Source of the DNA: Typhlomys cinereus
Taxonomy: Eukaryota; Chordata; Mammalia; Rodentia; Platacanthomyidae
DNA length: 64,000 nt
Direction: 5' to 3'
Assembly: GCA_023101885.1 (NCBI GenBank)
Contig: JALPQD010000515.1
Span: 62,001-126,000 of the forward strand
Numbering within the stretch: the first letter of the stretch is position 1; every line of letters starts with the position of its first letter. The position numbers were made by a program, and so were the translations under genes. Shown in pieces: positions 22,473 to 32,672 of the stretch. The notes under the pieces are model-generated. The model was not told where the DNA came from. It did not search any database and saw nothing but the letters and a program-made list of their open reading frames with translations.

Positions 22473-22585
22473 ACACCCCAAGAGAATGGAGACAAAGGAA
22501 CACAGGTAAATAAATAAGACGCTATCAATGAAAAGTCCATAAAGGAAGGGAATCAAGGTAATAAGTCTTAATAAGTGGTATGGGA
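22182..22585. repeat. Inverted repeat at the 5' junction of L1-S
   Basis: Arms 22182-22294 and 22473-22585 (113 bp each) are reverse complements with 5 mismatches by eye, separated by 178 bp. The right arm directly abuts the GC-rich start of L1-S. The arms are L1 3'UTR sequence, so the right arm looks like a copied-back duplicate of the left. Confidence 0.9.
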
Positions 22586-23441
22586 GGGCCTACCACCCCG
22601 GAGCCCCACGCGAACCGGCGGTGAGCACCCAGGCCACTTCTGGCTTGGCCTGCGCCGCGGCCCAGACGACCCCAGCCCCCTCCGCGCCGTGCCGCGCCGC
22701 CCCGCCAACACCAGCTGCCCAAGGTGAGTGAGAGAGGGAGCCCAGCCCAGCCCCCCCCACACCCGGGAGCTGCCCAGCCAGCAGCACCGCGCCCAGCGGC
22801 CCCTGGCTTTGCCCCCGGGGCCCCGCCCCCCTCCGTGCCGACCTTCCCAGGTCGCAGGTGGAGAATTCTGCCATCAACATCAGACCTTCTGCCTCTCTGG
22901 CCCACCGGGGACCTACGCACGTGGTCCACGGAAGACACACTGCTACTCAGAATTCAATAGAGACCAAAGGAAACTCAAGCAAAATTCTAAGGAACAAAGG
23001 GAGCACAGGCCATACATCTGGACTCCACTACAATCAGTATATCACGTGGGCGAGATTCTTCTCATCCAACCCAAAGATAAGTAAACTTTTTCTTTTCACG
23101 TTACTGATCCTTTAAAGTATCAATGCTGTAGATCAACTTTCTCATACAGCCACCCCACAACATACAACTCCAGGGAGTACACCACTCACCCCCACATTTC
23201 ACCAAGATACTAAATCGTAAAAGTGTACTACCAAACTAATATTCACCCCCTGGTAACATAACCTGACTTAACTGATGTACTAACAGCCTAGTAGCCTCAT
23301 CTAGGATATAATGATAACAATACACAAACATACCCAATCAAAGGCAAGCACTAGTAATAACTGGCAAGTGTAACAATACCAACTAGGTGGATTCAGTGAA
23401 AAACACACAGAAACTGAAAGGTCCTAAAAAACAAAACAACA
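22586..23441 (+). promoter_or_regulatory. L1-S 5'UTR: GC-rich cap plus A-rich leader
   Basis: 22590-22870 is a CpG-rich island (ccgcggcc, ccccgccaacacc, cccggggccccgcccccc). 22870-23441 is an A-rich leader shared with L1-E. No tandem monomers are present. A donor-like 'aaagataagtaaac' lies near 23072-23085, at the same place as in the older L1 leaders. Confidence 0.75.
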
Positions 23442-24507
23442 ATGTACAAGTCAAAGTGCAGATCCACCAGAAACAAAACCCAAGAAGACCAATCTCCTGC
23501 CGAAAGAATCAATCCCATAATGAGGGATTCCGACCAGAACAAATCCACAGAAAATAGCCATGAAAGCCAGACCCAACATAACGACTTTCAGAGTATGATC
23601 ATTACTATGATTAATACTATGAAAGAGGAAATCCGAGAAGAGTTAAACAACCGTATCAACCACTTCGAACAGGAACACAACAGGCACTTGGAGGAGTCGA
23701 GAAAAACAGTTCAAGAAATAAAAATAGGTATAGAGCAATTAAAACAGTCTCAGGCAGAGTTTAAAATTGAACTAAAAGACAAGTTATCTTCAACCCAAAA
23801 CTCAACAGAGAGTCTTATCAGCAGAACAAATGAGGCAGAAAATAGAATTTCAGATCTTGAAGACAAAGTGGGAGAATTAACCAGCTCCATGGAAGAGGTT
23901 GTTAAAGCCAAAAAGATACTGGAGAGGAACATTCAAGAGACATGGGGCACCCTGAAGAAGCCTAACATGCGCATTCATGGAATACCAGAACAAGAATCCC
24001 AAAATACCACACCGGAGGAAATATTTCAATTCATCATAAATGAAAACTTCCCACAACTGAAGAATGAGAGGCCTATCCAAATACAAGAGGCATTTCGCAC
24101 TCCAAACAGATATGACCAAAATAGAAAATCGCCACGGCAAATAATAGTCAAAATACTCCACATTCAAGACAAAGTAAAGGTGCTGAGAGCTTCAAGAGAA
24201 AAAAATGCAACTCACTTTTAAAGGTAAACCTATTAGAATAACAAATGACTACTCAATGGAAACAGTAAAAGCAAGAAGAGCTTGGAGAGACATACTTCAA
24301 GTATTAAATGAGCAAAACTGCCAACCCAGACTGATATACCCGGCAAAACTATCTGTCATGATTGAGGGAGAAAGAAAAGTTTTCCAGCACAAAGACAACT
24401 TGAAGGGATACATGTCTACCAAACCAGGCCTTCAAAAAGTCCTAGAAATGATACTCAAGGTTGAAGAAAAGAACAAGCATATCCAGGAGGACAGAAGGGA
24501 AGTATAA
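23442..24507 (+). pseudogene. L1-S ORF1, single frameshift
   Basis: First 259 codons (23442-24221) hold the N-terminus, coiled coil (EELNNRINHFEQEHNRHLEE) and RNA-binding domain (PNMRIHGIPEQE). An indel in an A-run near 24200 moves the C-terminal domain (24205-24507, ARRAWRDILQVL, YPAKLS, MSTKPGLQK) to another frame. Full length would be about 354 residues, the same as the intact copy at 43660-44724. Confidence 0.9.
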
Positions 24508-24564
24508 TACCACCAAAACATAAATATCAAACAACATGCTTACAAAGTCTACTAAACATAAAAA

Positions 24565-27500
24565 ATGTCCAGAATTAAAAATAATTTCTCCATTACAACA
24601 TTAAATGTCAATGGTACTAACTCGCTGATTAAGAGAGACAGATTACAAACTTGGATTAAAAACCACAATCCAACAAACTGCTGCCTTCAGGAAACTCATC
24701 TCACCACAAAAGATAGGCACATCCTAAGAATGAAAGGCTGGTCCAAAATCTTGCAAGCTAAAGAAACCAGGAAACAGGCAGGGGTAGCAATTATGCTTTC
24801 AGACAAAGTGGACTTCAAACCAAAGAAAATCGTAAGAGACACAGATGGATACTACATTTTAGTCACAGGTACAATTCAACAGGAAGACTTCACAAAACTG
24901 AACATGCATGCACCAAATATGGGCCCCTCCACATTCATTAAGAAAACCCTACAGCACCTAAAGCAAGAAATCAATCCCCAAACGATAATTCTTGGGGACT
25001 TCAACACCGCCCTCTCAACATGCGATAGATCAACAGGTCAAAAGCTTAACAGAGACACTTTGGAACCTAATCAAACCCTTAAAGAAATGGACCTTACAGA
25101 TCTCTATCGAACTTTTCACCCACAAAAGAATACACATTTTTCTCAGCAGCACATGAAACTTTTTCCAAAATAGATCACATATTGGGCCACAAAACGAATC
25201 TACACATATACAAAAAGTTGAAATTCTAACCTGTGCCCTATCAGACCACCACGGCCCAAAGCTGGACATCCACAACACAACAAACAAGAGAAAATACACT
25301 AACTCCTGGAAACTTAACAATATGATGCTGAATGAGAACTGGATTCAGGAAGAAATTAAAAAGGAAATTCAAGATTTCCTGAAAGTGAACGATAATGAAA
25401 ATACAACTTACCAAAATCTCTGGGACACAATGAAAGCTGTTCTAAGAGGTAAGTTCATAGCTCTTAATGCCTACATCAAAAAAATGGAAACATCAGAAAT
25501 AAATAACTTAATGATGCAGCTTAAGGCTTTAGAGAAACTTGAGCAATCTGATCCCAAAAGTAGTAGAAGAGAGGAGATTAGCAAAATAAGGGGAGAAATA
25601 TCTGAAATCAAGACTAAGAAAACGATAGAAAAAATCAACCAGTCAAAAAGCTGGTTCTTTGAAAAAATCAATAAGATTGATACACCCCTAGCTAAATTAA
25701 CCAAAAGCAAGAGAGAGAAAACCCAAATTAACAAAATTAGAAATGAACATGGAGTTATCTCTACTGATACCCAAGAAATCCAGAGAATTATAACATCAAA
25801 TTTCAAAAACTTATACTCAGTGAAGTTTGACAACACAAAAGAGATGGATGAATTTCTAAGTAAACACAACCTACCTAAATTGAATCAGGAAGTTGTGAAT
25901 TACTTAAATAGTCCTATAACATATAAGGAAATTGAAGAAGTAATCTCAAATCTTCCCACCAAAAAATGTCCTGGACCAGATGGATTCAGCACAGAATTCT
26001 ACCAGACATTTAAGGAGTTAATAACACCAATACTCCTTAAACTGTTACATCAAATAGCAAAGGAAGGATCACTACCAATTCCTTCTATGAAGCTAATATC
26101 GTCTTAATCCCAAAACCTAATAAAGATTCACTTAAAAAAGAAAACTGTAGGCCGATCTCTCTGATGAACACAGACGCAAAGATTCTCAACAAAGTCTTAG
26201 CAAATCGGATTCAAAAACACATTAAAAAGATCATTCACGGGGACCAAGAAGGCTTCATCCCCGGCACACAAGGTTGGTTCAACATACGCAAATCAATAAA
26301 TGTAATTCATCATGTAAACCAGTCCAAAGTCCAAGACCACATGATACTCTCGATAGATGCAGAAAAAGCCTTTGACAAGATCCAACAGCCTTTTATGATC
26401 AAAATGCTAGAGACAGTTGGAATGGAAGGAACCTTTATCAATATAATAAAAGCTGTATACAACAAGCCCACACCAAGGATTATGTTCAATGGGGAACAAT
26501 TGGAAGCATTCCCACTTCGATCAGGAGCTAGACAAGGCTGTCCACTCTCACCACTTCTATTCAATATTGTACTTGAAGTCTTAGCTGAAGCCATAAGACA
26601 AGAAAGGGGCATAAAAGGGATTCAAATCGGCAAGGAAGAAGTCAAGCTATCCCTATTTGCAGATGACATGATCTTATATCTGAGTGATCCCAAAAACTCC
26701 ACCAAGAAGCTCCTGGAACTAATTGAGAAGTTCAGCAGGGTGGCAGGATACAAAATAAATGTGCAAAAATCAGAGGCCTTTCTATATGCCCAGAATGAAA
26801 GAAGTGAAAAAGCCTTGAGAGAAACAATCCCATTTACTGTAGCCCCTAAAAGAATGAAATACCTTGGTATAAACCTAATCAGGGAGGTAAAAGACCTTTA
26901 CAATGAAAACTTTAAAACCCTAAAGAAAGAAATTGCAGAAGATATCAGAAGGTGGAAAAACCTCCCATGTTCCTGGATTGGCAGAATCAACATCATAAAA
27001 ATGACGATCCTACCAAAGGCAATATACAAATTCAATGCTATACCAATTAACATCCCAAAACAATTCTTTAAAGAGGTTGACCAAACAATCTCAAAATTCA
27101 TATGGAGGCACAAAAGACCCAGGATAGCAAAGACAATCCTGAGTAACAAAAACACTGCTGGAGGTATTACCATTCCAAACCTTAGTCTATACTACAAATC
27201 CATAGTTATAAAGACAGCCTGGACTGGCTCCAAAATAGACACACAGATCAATGTATAAGGGTTGAAGACCCAGATATAAGCCCACAAAAATACGGCCATT
27301 TGATCTTTGACAAAGGGGCCCAAAAAATTCAATGGAAAAAGAACAGCATCTTCAACAAATGGTGCTGGCAAAACTGGATCTCCACATGCAGAAGATTAAA
27401 GCTGGACCCGTACTTGTCATGATGTACAAGACTTAATTCCAAATGGATCAAGGACCTTGATATAAGGCCAGAGACTATAAAAACTATAGTTGAAAGGATA

Positions 27501-28382
27501 GGGAACTCCCTCGAGCTGATTGGGCTAGGCCAACAGTTCCTAAACAGACACCCAATGGCACAGTCACTACTACCAACTCTCAACAGTTGGGATCTTGTGA
27601 AATTAAAGAGCTTCTGTTCAGATAAAGAGATTGTAACACGAGCTCAAAGGCAGCCCACAGAATGGGAGAAAATCTTCACTAACCACATATCTGATAGAGC
27701 TCTACTGTCCAGAGTGCACAAAGAACTTAGAAAACTAAACACCAAGGAAACTGATGGCCCAATTAAAAAATGGGCCCTGGAACTTAAAAGAAACTTTACC
27801 AGGGATGACATTAAAATGTCTAACAAATATCTTAAAAAATGCTCCACTTCCTTAGCCATCAGGGAAATGCAAATCAAAACCTCTCTGAAATATCATCTCA
27901 CCCTGGTCAGGATGGCAAAAATCCACAATACAAACAACAACAAATGCTGGAGAGGATGTGGAGAGAGGGGAACTCTCCTACATTGCTGGTGGGAATGCAG
28001 GCTCCTACAGCCACTCTGGCGAGCCGTCTGGAGATTCTTAAAGAAATGAAAGATTGAAATGCCATATGACCCTGCTATTCCACTTTTGGGAATAACCCCC
28101 CAAGCAGCAGAGGTTCGCCTCAATAGCACAAGCATGACCATGTTCATAGCAGCACTGTTTACAATAGTAAAGTCATGGAATCAACCTAAATGTCCAACAG
28201 TTGATGAGTGGATAAGGAAAAAGTGGTACATCTATACAATGGAGTACTACTCAGCCATCAAAAATGATGAATTACTGGAATTTGCTGGGAAATGGATGTC
28301 ATTAGAAACAATTATATTAAGTGAAGTATCCCAAACCCATAAAGTTAAGTGCCGTATGTACTCCCTAATAGGTGGCTCCTAG
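24565..28382 (+). pseudogene. L1-S ORF2 (EN/RT), multiple frameshifts
   Basis: Starts MSRIKNNFSITTLNVNGT. EN (24565-25173) has CCLQETHL and ILGDFNTALS. A small deletion near 25120 breaks the frame. 25322-26107 carries the linker and RT start ([15 protein letters not shown]), broken near 26077 by loss of one A. 26164-27258 is RT with [14 protein letters not shown]. Loss of one base near 27222 and stops near 27420 and 28048 follow. 27555-28049 contains the [18 protein letters not shown] knuckle and 28059-28382 is the C-terminus. Catalytic motifs are visible, but the gene is dead. Confidence 0.92.
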
Positions 28383-29396
28383 TACCAAACTCACCCAGCC
28401 CACATTGAGACACTCAAAGGTAAACCTATGTAATACACTAATTGCAAGGATTGTGAACAGGAGGGATGGGTTTGGAGGGCCACACCAGACACAAGGAGAG
28501 AGGGGACCATGTTACAGCAGAGAAAATCGGCCTCCAAGGAATGGAAGTAAGTAATGTGACACCTGGTTAAGTTCACAGACGTTCGTTCCTGATCATGTAC
28601 AACTGAGAGGGTGTGATCTCACCAGAAGGGGAGGGCATATAGTCTAGCAGATGAAAAGTGATCATTTTGCAAATGGGTGACTGACCCCTCCCTCACCGAG
28701 GTTTCCTCCTTTTATTACATCTACCCTTGAATGTGCTATTATAACAAGACTCCAGTTTAACAGCTTTTTGTCTCTGACCAGGGGGTGACATACAGTGCCC
28801 ATCAGGATGGAGTGAAGGGCATTGCAGGAGCAGCAAAACTGCAAAAGAAAATCAACAAACCACAATCCAGAACTTCAGAGACTCTATATCAACCACATAG
28901 AACTAAGCCAGCCTAATCTCCTCCCATCCTGAAGCTCAGAGACATTTGCGGAAGAGGGGGCGGTAAGATTGTAAGAGCAAAAGGATGGGAGGAGCAATGA
29001 TCTGAAGATTCTCCACACTAGTTAGGGCCGAAGCAATCATAATAGGACTTTGCATGCCCTGTGCAATGTCCAACACACTATTGACCTCACAAAGTCTAGC
29101 ATCGACTAAAGGCACCAAGATCCTTGAGGCAAGGGTTTGACAGCCACAGTAGTGTTCCTATGCTTAAGGGGAACACGAGAAAGCGTTCAGGGAAATGCCA
29201 CTGGGTCCTTGTTCGTCATCGGAGAGGAGGGCCTAGAGGAGATACACAATAGGCATACACAATAAAGGACTCTGGGAATTGGGGGGGGAGGCACTGGGAG
29301 ACGGGGAGGGAGGGAAGGGGAGCAGAGGGTTCAGGGGGAGGAGGAGGGGGGAAGGAACTGGTTTACCTATTGCGTTTGTATGAGCGGAAATAATAA
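28383..29396 (+). other. L1-S 3'UTR
   Basis: About 1 kb of non-coding L1 3' sequence with the family signature: 'gcggaagagggggcggtaag', 'ggactttgcatgccctgtgc', a G-rich polypurine tract at 29281-29352, then 'tgtatgagcggaaataataataaa'. The polypurine tract is a conserved feature of rodent L1 3'UTRs. Confidence 0.85.
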
Positions 29397-29477
29397 TAAA
29401 CAAGGAGGAGGTGGAGGTGGTCCTTGGTGGTTCCCGAATTTGTCTGTGGTTCTACACACACACCTACATACACACAC
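29397..29477 (+). repeat. Inverted SINE fragment, perfect 81-bp arm
   Basis: Exact reverse complement of 29551-29631 (81 of 81 positions by eye), 73 bp away. It is the tail-side part of the TG-tailed SINE in sense orientation. It lies between the L1-S tail and the TSD of the downstream SINE, and has no TSD of its own. Confidence 0.93.
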
Positions 29478-29494
29478 ATTTTCTAGAAATTTTT

Positions 29495-29772
29495 TATTTA
29501 TTATTTATTCAATTGTGCGCGTATGTGTGTGCACACATGTGTGTATGTAGGTGTGTGTATGTAGGTGTGTGTGTAGAACCACAGACAAATTCGGGAACCA
29601 CCAAGGACCACCTCCACCTCCTCCTTGTTTACTCTGCCCCGGGATTCACAGGCTCCACCCTACCAGGACCAGAAACGCAGGCCACCCCGCTTCCGCCTGG
29701 CATCTAGGATCTGAACTCAGGACCTTCCACTTGCAAGGCAGAGGCTTAACCCCTGAGCCATCTCTCCAGCCC
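29495..29772 (-). mobile_element. tRNA-headed SINE with TG-rich tail, copy 4
   Basis: Same family as the 8.1, 8.5 and 16 kb copies. Head complement at 29772 (ggctggagagatggctcag), B-box-like gagttcagatcc, short (TG)n. A perfect 15-bp TSD (tttctagaaattttt) lies at 29480-29494 and 29773-29787. The body has the 'ttgtttactctg' segment seen in copy 2. It lacks about 15 bp ('tatacgtggg...') of the head-proximal body. Confidence 0.92.
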
Positions 29773-29787
29773 TTTCTAGAAATTTTT

Positions 29788-31810
29788 AAATAAACTTATT
29801 AATTAAATTAACATTTTTACATACTTGCTCCTTGCCTCTCTCATTCCCCCTTCCTTCCTTCTTCCCTTCCCTCCCACTCCCACCCTGTCTCACCCTCCTT
29901 CCCATTCCTATGTGGCTCAGTCTACTCCCTCACATTCTCTATCTTTGGTTCTATGGGTCTTGGGATTCCTTGGGTATTATCTGTTCTCATAGGGGTTCAG
30001 GCCTCTGATATGGGTATTCCCCTACCTCTGTCTGCCCCCTTACCCCTAAGGATCTTACTGCCTGAAACTATTTCTCATGAGGACTGTGCCAGTCTATGGA
30101 AACATGTTGACATGTCCACCACTGTGCAGGTTTGATGAGATCAAGCCCCATTCCCATGAGTTCCTGGCTGTGTCTGCCTTATCTTGTGTAGAGTGATGTA
30201 TCCATCAACAGAATTCTCCATCTTTAGACTCTTACAGTGTTACTGCCCCCTCTTCCACAAAGGTCCTTGAACCTCTGGATGGGAGGAGACCTGGTTCCAG
30301 GTGACATTGTAGGTTGTACTGCACAAGGCTGCATCCTATCTTGGTGTTCAGATCCTCTCCTATCCAACAATACAGAAACTGTTAAAGAGAGGCCTTTATA
30401 TAAGAGATGGCTTAAGGAGAGGGAGGGTCAGCAGTAGTGCACACTAGTGAGGTGGGATCAATCTCCAGGACATCATCTGGCTTTCAACTAATCAATAACC
30501 CTTGCCCCCCCATCATGACAGGGAACATGAGACCAGTGCTTCAATCCAATTCAAACACCACCGGTGATCAGGAAGGAAACTGATCAGATATATATCTTAT
30601 TAATTGTAGATCTTTCTTGAAAATGGGCTTATTTCTCAATTGAATTTTTTCCTTTGTCTTCATTATCTTTGGGTCTTTTTTTGCCCTATCTTCCTATTTT
30701 GAATCCTTCATGGCTGTGAAGAGTAATAAAAAGATTTTTCCCTTGAGTATCTAATTATGACTGCTTGGAATTAGGTTCTACTTATAAGGGAGTACATGCA
30801 ATGTCTGGTTTTCTGTGCTTGAGATACTCCACTCAAATATAATTTCTTCCAGCTCCATCCATTTAGCAGCAAATTTCATTAGTTTGTTTTTATAGCTGTG
30901 TAGTATTCTATCGTATATATGTGCCACATTTTCATTATCTATCTGTCAACTGTTGGACATCTAGGTTGATTCCATGACTTTGTTACTGTGAATAGTACTG
31001 CAATAAACATGGACTTATATGTGTCACTATAGTATGATGTGTTTTTTGGGAATATTCTCAGCAGTGGTATAGCAAGGGTCATATGGAATTTCAATTTTTA
31101 ACTTTGTTAGGAACTGCCATACTGATTGTCATAGTGGTTGTACAAGTCTGCATTCTCACAAGCAATGTATGAGGGCTCTTTTCCCCCCACATCCTCTCCA
31201 GCATGTGTTGGTATGTCTCTTGGATTTTTGCCATTCTGACTAGTATGAGATGATATCTCAGAGTAGTTTTTATATGCATTTCTCTGATGGCTATGGAGGT
31301 GGACAATTTTTTAAGGTATTTGTTGGATATTTCAATTACTTTCTAGGAGAAGCTTCTTTTAAGCTCCATGGCCCACTTTCTAGTTGGGCTGCTAATCTCC
31401 TTGGTATTTAATTTTTGGAGTTCTTTGTACACTCTGGATATTAGTCCTCTATCAGATAAGTGGTTAGTAAAGATTTTTCCCCATTCTGTGAGTTATCTTT
31501 TTGCTCAGTAGACAATATCTTTAACTGAACAAAAACTATTTAATTTCATGAGATCCCTTTTGTTGAGAGTTGGTTCTGAGCTATTTGGGTCCTGTTTAGA
31601 TAGTGTTGGTCTAGGCTTAGCAGTTTGAGAGAACTACCTACTCTTTCTCTTAGGATTTTATAGTCTCTGGTCTAATGTTAAGGGTTTTTTTTTTTTATCC
31701 ATTTGGAGTTAATTTTCATGCATGGTGACAAGTAAGGGACCAGTTTCAATCTTTTGCATGTGGATATCCAGTTGTTCCAGCACCATTTGTTAAGAAGCTG
31801 TTCTTCCATA
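29788..31810 (-). mobile_element. Old L1, 5'-truncated (3'UTR and ORF2 end)
   Basis: 29788-30760 is the complement of an old 3'UTR (CT-rich at 29845-29905). 30760-31810 is the ORF2 C-terminal part, including the knuckle region (31091-31306 has a degraded LERMWGEKSPHTLLV), with many frameshifts. It stops near 31810, where plus-strand L1 3'UTR begins. Confidence 0.75.
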
Positions 31811-32672
31811 GGTAGGAGGACAGTACACCAAACTTCTCTATAAATAGCTATTATTATACTCATAAATTTGAAGAGCACTTAACACTCAGTCTAGAAATCT
31901 TCTACAAGAGAAGTAGAGAATCACGACACCATGACAGGCTGCAATCTAAGGCAGTAAAGGAGCAGCAGCCAGCCATAATGCAGAGTGCCGGGGCAATTCA
32001 GCAGGGCTCATTCAAAATCAAACAACTTCAATCCCCTCATCTTAAGGCTTTGGGAACCTCACAAAAGAGTGGATGTTGGGAATGTAAGAACCTAAAAATG
32101 GGAAGGTTCACCTTTGGACAAGACAGTCCACTCAAGGCAGGACTGCTGCATCTAGGAACTCACTATAGTGAGATTTGTCTTTACCTGACTTACATAATGA
32201 CATTCCAACATGTCCCCATAGAATATTGAGGAACTCAAGAGAGACAAGAATATACAGTGGAAACCTTGGGGACTGAAGGTGGATGAGTGAAGGGAAATGC
32301 CTCCATCAATGGGGTGGCCTGAGGAGAGGCCACGTGATGTGCCACAGAGACCTGAATCCCCACAGGAATAGATGGGTCAGGTGCAACCCTGGGATCCATA
32401 GAATTATAAAGGCAGGAGGGTGAGATTAGTGGAGGGATAGGAGGGAGAGATGATGGAGGGAAGCAGGGATAAGTACTCAATATGCTTATAAAACCAGAAA
32501 AATTGAAAAAAGAAGAAATAGGCTAGAGGGAGCCCTGGGATCCATGAAAGCAGACAGGTGGGAGGGTGGGATAGAATGCGATGGGTTGAAAAAGGGAGGG
32601 GAAGGGGCATGAATGGGAGGGGGATAGAGGGAAAAGGGGATGAGTACTCAATATGCTTGTAAATCTAGAAAA
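31811..32672 (+). mobile_element. Old L1 3'UTR, plus strand, with a repeated end
   Basis: Plus-strand L1 3'UTR: 'gcacttaacactcagtctag' is the complement of the 6.28-kb copy. It ends in a GA-rich tract and 'tactcaatatgcttataaaaccag' at about 32515. A second copy of the last roughly 155 bp follows directly (32520-32672, ending 'tactcaatatgcttgtaaatctag'). The second copy may be a separate truncated insertion. Confidence 0.65.

Larger units (their letters stand above)
22586..29396 (+). mobile_element. L1-S, full-length plus-strand L1 with non-monomer 5'UTR
   Basis: The only full-length plus-strand L1 here. 5'UTR 22586-23441, ORF1 23442-24507, ORF2 24565-28382, 3'UTR 28383-29396 ending in aataataataaa. 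Both ORFs carry frameshifts. No target-site duplication was found. Instead the left junction is a 113-bp inverted copy of upstream DNA and the right junction an 81-bp inverted copy of a downstream SINE. The leader type and ORF1 start (MYKSKCRSTRNK) set it apart from the monomer-type families. Confidence 0.9.

Noticed and set aside
22525..23084. Frames of 64-137 codons over the L1-S 5'UTR
   Set aside because: They overlap each other on both strands in a CpG-rich L1 leader, and L1 ORF1 begins only at 23442.
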